20,360 nucleotides of DNA from contig JAOZTN010000051.1 in assembly GCA_029942245.1 (NCBI GenBank), positions 1 to 20,360 on the forward strand. The letters are read 5' to 3'. Made by a program: the position numbers and the translations under genes. Within the stretch, counting starts at the first letter, position 1. Each line of letters begins with the position of its first letter. The notes beneath the pieces were generated by a model. The model was given only the letters and a program-made list of their open reading frames with translations. It searched no databases and was not told the origin of the DNA. Positions 1-6,659 of the stretch are shown one piece after another. Origin of the DNA: B18-G4 sp003648575. GTDB taxonomy: Bacteria > Bacteroidota > Bacteroidia > Bacteroidales > B18-G4.

Positions 1-501
1 CGCAGGGATGAAGAAAAAGCCAGGGCCAAGGAGCGCTTCTTCTCTCACAGGGATGAATTCGGACAATGGGACCCCAAGAACCAACGTCCCGAACTCTGGA
101 ACATCTTCAACGGGAAAAAGAATATGGGTGAGAACTTCAGGGTATTTCCTATCAGCAACTGGACCGAAATGGATGTATGGCAGTATATCTACATGGAGAA
201 TATTCATATTCCGAGCCTGTACTATACACATGAGCGCGAAGTTTTTTATCGTGATGGTATGTGGCTTTCTGCCGCACCATTCATGAAAAGAAAACCCGAA
301 GAAGAAGTGAAAAAGATGAGGGTCAGGTGCCGTACCATCGGAGATATTTCCTGTACCGGACTGACCGAATCAATGGCCGACTCACTGGAAGACATTATTC
401 AGGAAATTGCTGCTACAAGGATCACCGAACGTGGAGGAAGGGCGGATGATATGCGCTCGGAAGCAGCTATGGAAGACCGCAAAAAAGAAGGATATTTCTA
501 G
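1..501 (+). CDS. cysD: Sulfate adenylyltransferase subunit 2 (CysD), 3' part
   Basis: This is the C-terminal 166 residues of the small subunit of ATP sulfurylase, which with the CysN GTPase makes adenosine 5'-phosphosulfate from ATP and sulfate in the cytoplasm. The reading frame is open from base 1, so the start and the N-terminal PP-loop lie upstream. Family-typical segments are visible: RRDEEKARAKER at the left edge, QWDPKNQRPELWN, the stretch RVFPISNWTEMDVWQYI, and RCRTIGDISCTG followed by a C-terminal RGGRADD segment and a final EGYF. cysN follows after 37 bases in the same direction, the standard cysDN order. The residues visible look intact. An ATG at 124 lies inside the conserved domain and is not the real start. 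The assignment is firm. Confidence 0.95.
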   Translation, partial: RRDEEKARAKERFFSHRDEFGQWDPKNQRPELWNIFNGKKNMGENFRVFPISNWTEMDVWQYIYMENIHIPSLYYTHEREVFYRDGMWLSAAPFMKRKPEEEVKKMRVRCRTIGDISCTGLTESMADSLEDIIQEIAATRITERGGRADDMRSEAAMEDRKKEGYF

Positions 502-538
502 AAGCGATGTATCATAAATTATCGAAAACAATCGCATT

Positions 539-1822
539 ATGATGGAAGATAAAGAATTTTCAAGCAAGGCATATCTCGATATGGAGCTGCTGCGTTTTAC
601 CACCGCAGGCAGTGTTGATGATGGAAAAAGCACCCTGATCGGGCGCCTGCTTTACGATAGCAAGTCTATATTTGAGGACCAGCTGGAGGCCGTGAAAAGG
701 GCATCCATCAAGAAAGGGAATGCAACCGTCGATCTTTCTCTGCTTACCGACGGATTGCGCGCAGAACGGGAACAGGGCATCACCATTGATGTGGCATATC
801 GCTATTTTGCCACACCCAAAAGAAAGTTTATCATTGCCGATACACCCGGCCATGTGCAGTATACACGCAATATGGTAACCGGTGCCTCAACGGCTAATGC
901 TGCCATCATCCTGATCGACGCCAGAAATGGGGTAACGGAACAATCACACAGGCATACATTTATCGCATCCCTGCTGCAAATACCACATATTGTAGTGTGC
1001 GTAAACAAAATGGACCTTGTTGATTATAAGGAAGAAAGTTATGAAAAGATAAAAAGTCATTTCAGGGACTTTGCTGCCAAACTGGCTGTCAAGGATGTAC
1101 GCTTTGTACCTATCAGCGCACTGAAAGGCGACAATGTGGTCGACAAATCAAAGAAAATGCCATGGTACCAGGGCGGAACCTTGCGTTATATCCTGGAAAA
1201 TATCCACATTGGAAGTGATCATAACCATATCGATGGAAGGTTCCCGGTACAATATGTTATCAGGCCTCAGAGAGATGAGTTTCATGATTTCAGGGGTTAT
1301 GCCGGAAGGATAGCCGGTGGCGTATTCCGTGTAGGTGAAAAAGTGATAGTCTTGCCATCTGGTTTTTCGTCAACGATCAAATCCATCATCAGCCATACGA
1401 AAGAACTAAAAGAGGCCTTTCCTCCTATGTCGGTGACCATGACACTGGAAGATGATATCGACATCAGTCGTGGCGACATGATCGTGAAAGAGAACAATGG
1501 CCCGAGGGTTGGACAGGATATAGATGTTATGATGTGCTGGATGAGTGAGAAACCCATGATGCTGAATGGGAAGTATGCTATTAAGCATACGACCGCCGAC
1601 GCACGATGCATGGTTACAGATGTGAAGTACAAGGTGGACGTAAATACCCTGGAAAAGGTTCTGGATGATGATAATGTTGGTCTGAATGAGATCGCTCGGA
1701 TATCGCTCAGGACAACCAAACCTTTGTTCTTCGACTCTTATAGGCAAAACAGGAAGACGGGTGCGATCATCATGATTGATGAGGCTACCAATACAACCGT
1801 TGGAGCAGGTATGATCGTTTAA
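539..1822 (+). CDS. cysN: Sulfate adenylyltransferase subunit 1 (CysN), GTPase
   Basis: This is the large regulatory GTPase subunit of ATP sulfurylase, 427 residues, partner of CysD. An EF-Tu-like G domain fills the N-terminal half. The P-loop is GSVDDGKST (about residues 24-32), the switch I/G2 region includes EREQGITIDVAYRYF, G3 is DTPGH, G4 is NKMD and the G5-like segment is ISALKGDNV. Beta-barrel translation-factor domains follow (about residues 235-427). No APS kinase (CysC) domain is fused at the C-terminus, unlike the CysNC forms, so an APS kinase, if present, must be a separate gene. There is a choice of two adjacent ATG codons at 539 and 542; the conserved domain starts about 20 residues later, so either fits. 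The next gene begins 10 bases after the stop, indicating an operon. Confidence 0.95.
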   Translation: MMEDKEFSSKAYLDMELLRFTTAGSVDDGKSTLIGRLLYDSKSIFEDQLEAVKRASIKKGNATVDLSLLTDGLRAEREQGITIDVAYRYFATPKRKFIIADTPGHVQYTRNMVTGASTANAAIILIDARNGVTEQSHRHTFIASLLQIPHIVVCVNKMDLVDYKEESYEKIKSHFRDFAAKLAVKDVRFVPISALKGDNVVDKSKKMPWYQGGTLRYILENIHIGSDHNHIDGRFPVQYVIRPQRDEFHDFRGYAGRIAGGVFRVGEKVIVLPSGFSSTIKSIISHTKELKEAFPPMSVTMTLEDDIDISRGDMIVKENNGPRVGQDIDVMMCWMSEKPMMLNGKYAIKHTTADARCMVTDVKYKVDVNTLEKVLDDDNVGLNEIARISLRTTKPLFFDSYRQNRKTGAIIMIDEATNTTVGAGMIV

Positions 1823-1832
1823 ACCGAATCGT

Positions 1833-2408
1833 ATGGAAAAACAATATTTCTCACATGAAAGCGCTATCGTCGACGAGGGTGCAGTCATTGGAAAAGGAAG
1901 CAAGATCTGGCACTTCTGCCATGTCATGGGAAAGAGTATTCTCGGAGAAGATTGCAACCTTGGACAAAATGTCTTTGTTGCCGATGATGTTGTGCTAGGG
2001 AATAATGTTAAGGTGCAGAATAACGTGTCTATTTATTCCGGTGTAGTTTGTGAGGACGATGTGTTTTTGGGTCCCTCAATGGTATTTACAAATATCACGA
2101 ATCCCAGGAGTGCAGTTGTGAGGAAAGGGGAATATTCCCGGACCCTGGTAAAAAGAGGCGCTTCGATAGGAGCCAATGCTACCATAGTTTGTGGAAATGA
2201 TATTGGCCGCTTTGCATTTATTGCTGCCGGCGCCGTGATCACGAAAGAGGTGCCTGATTATGCTCTGATGATTGGATGCCCCGCCACACAGGCAGGCTGG
2301 ATGAGTGAATATGGGAACCGCCTGGTGTTCGATGGAGCGGGTAAAGCTGTTTGCGCCGAAAGTGGGGAAGAATACCAATTGCACGAAGATCAAATTACCA
2401 AACTCTAA
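1833..2408 (+). CDS. WbpD/WlbB-type UDP-amino-sugar N-acetyltransferase (left-handed beta-helix)
   Basis: The product (191 residues) belongs to the hexapeptide-repeat acyltransferases of the WbpD/WlbB type, which acetylate the 3-amino group of UDP-2-acetamido-3-amino-2,3-dideoxy-glucuronate on the way to diacetamido-uronic acid sugars of surface polysaccharides. Repeats with an aliphatic residue every six positions run from about residue 10 to 145 (for example VIGKGSKIWHF, VLGNNVKVQNNVSIYSG, SIGANATIV). The insertion FTNITNPRSAVVRKGEYSRT and the ending IGCPATQAGWMSEYG are typical of this subfamily. The C-terminal tail after residue 160 is a short predicted beta extension. The gene lies 10 bases after cysN and 12 before the oxidoreductase of the same pathway, which supports the substrate inference. 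It could act on a different 3-amino or 4-amino nucleotide sugar. Confidence 0.85.
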   Translation: MEKQYFSHESAIVDEGAVIGKGSKIWHFCHVMGKSILGEDCNLGQNVFVADDVVLGNNVKVQNNVSIYSGVVCEDDVFLGPSMVFTNITNPRSAVVRKGEYSRTLVKRGASIGANATIVCGNDIGRFAFIAAGAVITKEVPDYALMIGCPATQAGWMSEYGNRLVFDGAGKAVCAESGEEYQLHEDQITKL

Positions 2409-2420
2409 ATAAGCGATACT

Positions 2421-3389
2421 ATGACCAGGGAAGATGGCATTCAAAATTTTGCATTGATTGGGGCAGCCGGCTATATCGCTCCGCGCCATATGCGTGCGAT
2501 CAAAGATACCGGCCACAAATTAGTAGCAGCCCTGGATCGCTTCGACAGCGTGGGTATTATCGATAGCTTCTTTCCTGAAGCAGCTTTCTTTACAGAGACA
2601 GAGCGCTTCGACCGACACATGGATAAACTGCGACGCAAGGGGGACGAAAAGATTGAATATGTTTCCATCTGTTCGCCAAACTACCTGCATGATGCGCATA
2701 TCCGCTTATCGCTCAGGAATGAGGCCAACGCTATCTGCGAGAAACCTATCGTGCTGAACCCATGGAATGTTGATGCTCTGTCGGAAATTGAAAAAGAATC
2801 CGGGAAACAGATCTATACCATACTGCAGCTGAGGCTGCATCCTTCTATTATAAAGCTGAAAGAGCTGGTGGAGAACGGGCCCAAAGACAAGGTATATGAC
2901 CTTGACCTGACTTATATTACCAGTCGTGGCCGTTGGTACTTCATTTCCTGGAAGGGTGATGAACAACGCTCCGGCGGTGTAGCCACAAACATTGGTGTAC
3001 ACTTCTTCGATATGCTTACCTGGATATTTGGTGATGTCAAAAGAAATGATGTGCATGTATCCGTGGAAGATACAGCTGCGGGTTTTCTTGAACTGGAAAA
3101 GGCAAGGGTACGCTGGTATCTCAGCCTCAGGAAGGATACCATACCTCATGAAGCAAGAGACAGTGGCCAGGCCACTTTCCGCTCAATCACCATGGAAGGA
3201 GAGGAGATTGAGTTTAGTGGCGGCTTTACTGATCTTCATACAAAGAGCTATCAAGGCATACTGAATGGCGATGGTTTCGGGATACAGGAAGCCAGAAAAA
3301 GCATTGAGATCGTGCACGACATCAGGTCTGCGAAACCCCTTGGCCTAAAAGGGGATTATCACCCGATTCTCAAAAACCTGAATTTATAG
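2421..3389 (+). CDS. WlbA/WbpB-type UDP-GlcNAcA 3-oxidase (Gfo/Idh/MocA family)
   Basis: The product is a 322-residue NAD-dependent dehydrogenase of the Gfo/Idh/MocA family. The best match from memory is WlbA/WbpB, which oxidises C3 of UDP-N-acetyl-glucosaminuronic acid before transamination and acetylation by a WbpD-type enzyme. The Rossmann segment at the N-terminus reads ALIGAAGYIAPRH, followed by SICSPNYLHDAHI and the catalytic-lysine motif CEKPIVLNPWN. The C-terminal substrate domain contains TSRGRWYFISWKGDE and GGVATNIGVHFFDMLTWIFG, with the conserved histidine in that last segment. Length is normal for the family (about 310-320). The gene lies 12 bases downstream of the acetyltransferase. 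The aminotransferase and the UDP-GlcNAc 6-dehydrogenase needed for the whole pathway are not in this window. Confidence 0.85.
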   Translation: MTREDGIQNFALIGAAGYIAPRHMRAIKDTGHKLVAALDRFDSVGIIDSFFPEAAFFTETERFDRHMDKLRRKGDEKIEYVSICSPNYLHDAHIRLSLRNEANAICEKPIVLNPWNVDALSEIEKESGKQIYTILQLRLHPSIIKLKELVENGPKDKVYDLDLTYITSRGRWYFISWKGDEQRSGGVATNIGVHFFDMLTWIFGDVKRNDVHVSVEDTAAGFLELEKARVRWYLSLRKDTIPHEARDSGQATFRSITMEGEEIEFSGGFTDLHTKSYQGILNGDGFGIQEARKSIEIVHDIRSAKPLGLKGDYHPILKNLNL

Positions 3390-3405
3390 CATCATACCCC
3401 CGGAT

Positions 3406-3912
3406 ATGCAAACCGATAAGACCATAAAAAAGTGGTATGCCATCTACACCAGATCAAGGGCAGAAAAAAAGATCCACGACATGCTTTTGAAAGCCGGGTT
3501 CGACGCCTATCTTCCACTTAGAAAGGTTCTCAAGCAGTGGAGCGACAGGAAAAAATGGGTGGAAGAACCACTCTTCAGGTCCTATATATTTGTCCGCATT
3601 AGCGAAGCAGAATACTATGATGTGCTGAACAGCCCGGGAGCCGTGCGCTTTATTACTTTCGAGGGCAAGGCAGTGGCCATACCTCCTCAACAGATCGAAG
3701 CTATTAAACAGTTCGTGGATACAGGCCAGATACTGCCGGATGTTGACCTTGAACTGGAACCCGGAGCCATGGTTGATATCATCGCCGGACCCATGAAGGG
3801 CATCCATGGTGAACTACTGGAGATCCTTGGCAAGAAAAAGGTAAAGATAGAGATCGATGGCCTGGGCCAGGCGGTATACCTGGAGCTTCCTGCCTCACAC
3901 ATTCGTGCTTAA
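3406..3912 (+). CDS. UpxY-type (NusG/RfaH-like) transcription antiterminator
   Basis: This 168-residue paralogue of NusG is of the type that Bacteroidota use to help RNA polymerase read through long polysaccharide operons. The N-terminal NGN domain (about residues 9-105) starts with KKWYAIYTRSRAEKKIHDML and contains YLPLRKVLKQWSDRKKW and PLFRSYIFVRI. A KOW motif follows near residues 115-145 (PGAMVDIIAGPMKGIHGEL). The gene starts 16 bases after the WlbA-type gene, so it appears to be the last gene of the cysDN/sugar operon. That is odd because such regulators are usually first in the operon they control. The next gene converges on it with a gap of only seven bases. Family assignment is firm; the target operon is unknown. 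Confidence 0.9.
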   Translation: MQTDKTIKKWYAIYTRSRAEKKIHDMLLKAGFDAYLPLRKVLKQWSDRKKWVEEPLFRSYIFVRISEAEYYDVLNSPGAVRFITFEGKAVAIPPQQIEAIKQFVDTGQILPDVDLELEPGAMVDIIAGPMKGIHGELLEILGKKKVKIEIDGLGQAVYLELPASHIRA

Positions 3913-3919
3913 GGGAATA

Positions 3920-4318
3920 TTAAAGTTGGATTTTTTTAAGAAAGGCAGCGGGAATCTTCGCAAGCCGTCTTTTTTCATAATCAAAAGAGACCATCTTCGT
4001 GTGTCCGTGCACGACCACCACTTCTTCTCTCAGAACGGAATAGTGCATTACAAACGACAGCTCCCGGATCTCTTCAATATGGATGAAAACCTTCAGCTCA
4101 TCACCCCGGAAAACTTCCTTTTTGAAATACACATGGGCATCACCCATGATCAGTCCCGGGCCCCCGATGTCACTTTCTGAAAAGCCTCTTTCCTCCAGGA
4201 AATGGATACGCGCATCATGGAAAAGCAACAATGCCTTATCGTTGCCCATATGCCCACCGTAATTAATATCTCCAACACGTACTTTATATGACCCGCAAAA
4301 ACTCGAATTGTCTTTCAT
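3920..4318 (-). CDS. Hot-dog fold acyl-CoA thioesterase (4HBT / YbgC-like)
   Basis: The product (132 residues) resembles small 4-hydroxybenzoyl-CoA/YbgC-type thioesterases, which hydrolyse acyl-CoA thioesters in the cytoplasm. The N-terminal segment VRVGDINYGGHMGNDKALL matches the active-site strand and helix of the family (Asp, then Gly-His, then Asn). It is followed by LFHDARIHFLEERGF and a long beta strand pattern (DAHVYFKKEVFRGDELKVFI). I place the start at 4318 (MKDNSS) rather than at the more upstream ATG at 4411. A -33/-7 promoter pair lies between the two, so transcripts from it could not encode the extra 31 residues, and those residues do not look like part of the domain. The natural substrate cannot be read from the sequence. 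Confidence 0.85.
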   Translation of the reverse strand: MKDNSSFCGSYKVRVGDINYGGHMGNDKALLLFHDARIHFLEERGFSESDIGGPGLIMGDAHVYFKKEVFRGDELKVFIHIEEIRELSFVMHYSVLREEVVVVHGHTKMVSFDYEKRRLAKIPAAFLKKIQL

Positions 4319-4334
4319 GCTATTAGCTTTCGGG

Positions 4335-4364
4335 CAAAGATAAAATTCCCGCCTCACAATCAAA
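4335..4364 (-). promoter_or_regulatory. Promoter of the thioesterase gene (TTTG-N18-TATCTTTG)
   Basis: Read on the - strand, TTTG at 4364-4361 is followed after 18 bases by TATCTTTG at 4342-4335. This fits the Bacteroidota -33/-7 consensus (TTTG, then TAnnTTTG). It lies 16 bases upstream of the ATG at 4318 and inside the longer reading frame that starts at 4411, so it decides the start. Confidence 0.7.
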
Positions 4365-4395
4365 AATTGCTTTCCCTGATACATCATTGATTTTT

Positions 4396-4403
4396 TATCT
4401 TTG
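4396..4403 (+). promoter_or_regulatory. -7 promoter element of the mscS-like gene
   Basis: TATCTTTG is an exact match to the Bacteroidota -7 consensus and lies 43 bases before the ATG at 4447. The -33 element is weak: only a TTTC at 4371-4374 lies at a suitable distance. Together with the - strand promoter at 4335-4364 it forms a divergent promoter region. Confidence 0.6.
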
Positions 4404-4446
4404 TCGCTCATAAAGCATCATAAGAGAAAACTAAAAACTAAATATC

Positions 4447-5505
4447 ATGAATGAATTTTTCGCAAAGGAGTTTTATTACAACAATGTTGGTGACTGGGCC
4501 ATCTCCATGGCCATCATGGTTGGAACATTGGTTGCAGCCAAATTACTCTACTGGGTATTTGGAAGTGTTATTAAAAAACTAACATCTAAAACCAAGACCA
4601 AGCTTGACGATATTATGATCGATATGCTTGAAGAGCCTATCGTGCTGATCGCCACCATTATCGGGGTATGGTTTGCTGTTGGGCGACTGAGTTTTCCCGA
4701 AAGTATATTGAACTGGATCGATAAGGTATACTGGGTTATGATTGCCCTTACCATTACCTGGCTGCTGGCCAGATTGGTCGATGCCATTATCAAGGAATAT
4801 ATCGTACCCCTGACACAAAAAACCGAGGGTGACCTGGATGATCAGATCGTCCCCATCATTCGTAAGGCCATACGGGCCTCGATATGGATAATGGGTGTCA
4901 TCATTGCCATGAATAATGCCGGATATAATGTCGGTGCACTACTGGCAGGATTAGGTATTGGAGGTATCGCCCTGGCCATGGCTGCCAAAGACACAGTTGC
5001 TAATATTTTCGGAGGCGTTACCATTTTTACCGACAAGCCTTTTACCATCAACGACAGGGTTAAGATCAACGGATTTGATGGTACCATTACTGAGATCGGG
5101 ATTCGAAGTACCCGTCTGAAAACGCTGGAAAACAGGATCGTAACCATCCCTAACTCTAAGTTTACCGACGGCATGGTTGAGAATGTCACCTCTGAGCCAA
5201 GCCGCAAGGTTGTACTCAAGCTTGGCCTCATTTACGAGACCACTGCCGACAAGATCCAGAATGGGATGAAGGCTCTGCAAGCCATCGTGGATGAAAACGA
5301 AGATCTGGAAGAGAATACCGTCATCAGCTTTAATGAATTTGGTGATTTTTCCCTCGGCATTCTGTTTATCTACTACATCAAAAAGGGGTCAGATATCATG
5401 GGAGCCCAGACAGTTGTCAACCTGGAGGTTAAAAAGCGTTTTGAAGAGCTGGAAATTGAAATGGCTTTCCCAACGCAGACGGTTTATACTATTCCTGAGA
5501 AATAA
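4447..5505 (+). CDS. Mechanosensitive ion channel, MscS family
   Basis: This 352-residue small-conductance mechanosensitive channel sits in the inner membrane and would release solutes on hypo-osmotic shock. Hydrophobic segments lie at about residues 15-40, 62-82, 95-115 and 135-180. The last includes the pore-lining helix pattern ALLAGLGIGGIALAMAAKD, followed by the family signature NIFGGVTIFTDKPFTINDRV and the beta domain (GTITEIGIRSTRLKTLENR, then VTIPNSKF). A C-terminal alpha/beta domain follows to the end (QTVYTIPEK). The length is slightly above E. coli MscS (286), owing to one extra N-terminal helix. The gene appears monocistronic; I saw no clear terminator after it. Whether it is specific for an ion cannot be seen. 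Confidence 0.93.
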   Translation: MNEFFAKEFYYNNVGDWAISMAIMVGTLVAAKLLYWVFGSVIKKLTSKTKTKLDDIMIDMLEEPIVLIATIIGVWFAVGRLSFPESILNWIDKVYWVMIALTITWLLARLVDAIIKEYIVPLTQKTEGDLDDQIVPIIRKAIRASIWIMGVIIAMNNAGYNVGALLAGLGIGGIALAMAAKDTVANIFGGVTIFTDKPFTINDRVKINGFDGTITEIGIRSTRLKTLENRIVTIPNSKFTDGMVENVTSEPSRKVVLKLGLIYETTADKIQNGMKALQAIVDENEDLEENTVISFNEFGDFSLGILFIYYIKKGSDIMGAQTVVNLEVKKRFEELEIEMAFPTQTVYTIPEK

Positions 5506-5509
5506 TAGC

Positions 5510-5533
5510 TTGAAACTCGAGACTTGAGACTCG
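5510..5533 (+). repeat. Two imperfect direct repeats TTGARACTCG
   Basis: TTGAAACTCG at 5510-5519 and TTGAGACTCG at 5524-5533 differ by one base and are spaced by a period of 14. They lie between the stops of two convergent genes, have no T-tract and form no stable hairpin that I can see. Significance is unknown. Confidence 0.4.
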
Positions 5534-5547
5534 CTATTTGATATTTG

Positions 5548-6534
5548 TTATTTTACCAGTCTGCTCAATCCTTTAAGCTTTTTGGCTTTCATTCTTAGGA
5601 TTGTTCGGTACGAAATACCCGAGGGCAGGCAATTTTCTTTTTCGACTTTTACAGAACCCGGCTTAAGTACCGCCAGCAAGGATCCGTTTTGGGTTCCGAT
5701 CACGCTACCCAGAAACATGCGTTCCTGATCCGACCACATATAGTGGATATAAGCCGTATTTTCCCCTTTGTTCTTTATGGCAGCGGTGATTTCATCTTGT
5801 GAAGCAATGCGGAAAGGGTGTTCGTAATACCTGGAAACAATTTTCTCATCAATACCTTCCGGGTCAAGGTCATCCGGGATCAATAGTGTAATATTTTGAA
5901 GCGAAACGCTGATCCCTTTTGGTATCTTCTGGGCATAAACGCCTTTTTTTGAATATCGCTTTTCCAGTGCCAGATTAACCTTATCGTCGATCTGCCCTAT
6001 GGCAAAGATCAAGTCCTCGGTCGACAGACCGTGATCGGCAAAAGACAGTTTAAAAATGTATCGTCCTCTCAAGAGTTGTCCGCCATTATCTGTATCAGGA
6101 ATAATGGGTGAGTTCCTGTCGACAAGATCAGGATCCAATCGTCTGCCATCCTCCGACAGGAATAACATAAACGTAAATGATCTCGACCAGAAAATATCAT
6201 TTGAACTCTGCTGTCCCTCCTGTGATGGCTTTGCGGAAAACACCGCATATTCCGGGCTCTTAGATCCAATAATGGATGTCAATAGCCTCTTTTCCATGAA
6301 AATAACACTATCGTTCAGTGTCCAGTACCTGGGCATCACCTCCTTGATTTTTTCATTGAACCACATCACACGCAGGGAGTCACATTCATCCCTGGCATCT
6401 TCAAGGTCAAGCAAAGCAACGGCCAGGGGGCGATGGTATATTAGTTCCGCTTTTTTATAATCAGCACGCAGAAACTGAGCCTGGGACTGTACGGTGCTTA
6501 TCAGAAGTATGAGAATAATCAGATATCTGGTCAT
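5548..6534 (-). CDS. Secreted or periplasmic protein of unknown function
   Basis: I do not recognise this 328-residue protein. It starts with a classical Sec signal peptide: MTR, then a hydrophobic core (YLIILILLISTV) and an SQAQ end, so cleavage is likely near residue 20. No lipobox cysteine follows, so the product should be periplasmic or exported rather than lipid-anchored. The mature part is mixed alpha/beta with many charged residues. It has a segment rich in aspartate around residues 130-155 (SEDGRRLDPDLVDRN, DTDNGG) and a conserved-looking segment IHYMWSDQERMFLGSVIG near residues 268-285. The C-terminus is basic (MKAKKLKGLSRLVK). A -7 element lies 17 bases upstream and the terminator of the preceding gene lies just beyond, so it is probably transcribed alone. 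I know similar Bacteroidota hypothetical proteins with the 'WSDQ' segment, but no function. Confidence 0.75.
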   Translation of the reverse strand: MTRYLIILILLISTVQSQAQFLRADYKKAELIYHRPLAVALLDLEDARDECDSLRVMWFNEKIKEVMPRYWTLNDSVIFMEKRLLTSIIGSKSPEYAVFSAKPSQEGQQSSNDIFWSRSFTFMLFLSEDGRRLDPDLVDRNSPIIPDTDNGGQLLRGRYIFKLSFADHGLSTEDLIFAIGQIDDKVNLALEKRYSKKGVYAQKIPKGISVSLQNITLLIPDDLDPEGIDEKIVSRYYEHPFRIASQDEITAAIKNKGENTAYIHYMWSDQERMFLGSVIGTQNGSLLAVLKPGSVKVEKENCLPSGISYRTILRMKAKKLKGLSRLVK

Positions 6535-6551
6535 GCGGGATTCTTATACAG

Positions 6552-6559
6552 CAAAGGTA
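6552..6559 (-). promoter_or_regulatory. -7 promoter element of the 5548-6534 gene
   Basis: On the - strand this reads TACCTTTG, an exact match to TAnnTTTG, 17 bases before the ATG at 6534. No good -33 element is visible; the expected position falls in the terminator hairpin of the upstream gene. Confidence 0.55.
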
Positions 6560-6564
6560 CTGAT

Positions 6565-6592
6565 AAAAAAACAGGCCCCGTTAGAGGCCTGT
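6565..6592 (-). terminator. Intrinsic terminator of the receptor/lipoprotein operon
   Basis: Read on the - strand, ACAGGCC (6592-6586) pairs with GGCCTGT (6577-6571) across an eight-base loop, and the second arm runs into seven Ts (6571-6565). It lies 67 bases after the stop of the lipoprotein gene at 6660 and should end the long - strand operon. Confidence 0.85.
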
Positions 6593-6626
6593 ACCGTGTA
6601 AAATGGAGTATATAGAGATTTCTTTC

Positions 6627-6643
6627 TTCCGCAATAGGCGGAA
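6627..6643. repeat. Short perfect hairpin TTCCGC-AATAG-GCGGAA
   Basis: A six-base-pair stem with a five-base loop lies between the stop of the lipoprotein gene at 6660 and its terminator. It has no T-tract. It could protect the 3' end of the message, or mean nothing. Confidence 0.4.
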
Positions 6644-6659
6644 AAATAGAAAGGATGGG

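Noticed and set aside
539..1822. Bifunctional CysNC (GTPase fused to APS kinase)
   Set aside because: The protein ends after the translation-factor barrels at 427 residues; no kinase domain follows.
1406..1957. Long - strand frame (183 codons) opposite cysN and the acetyltransferase
   Set aside because: It crosses two well-supported + strand genes, its translation shows no domain, and composition follows the opposite frame's codon pattern.
4319..4411. N-terminal 31-residue extension of the thioesterase
   Set aside because: A promoter lies inside it, and the residues do not resemble the hot-dog domain.
5510..5533. Direct repeats after the MscS gene as a CRISPR or attachment site
   Set aside because: Only two short imperfect copies, with no spacer structure and no integrase or cas gene.
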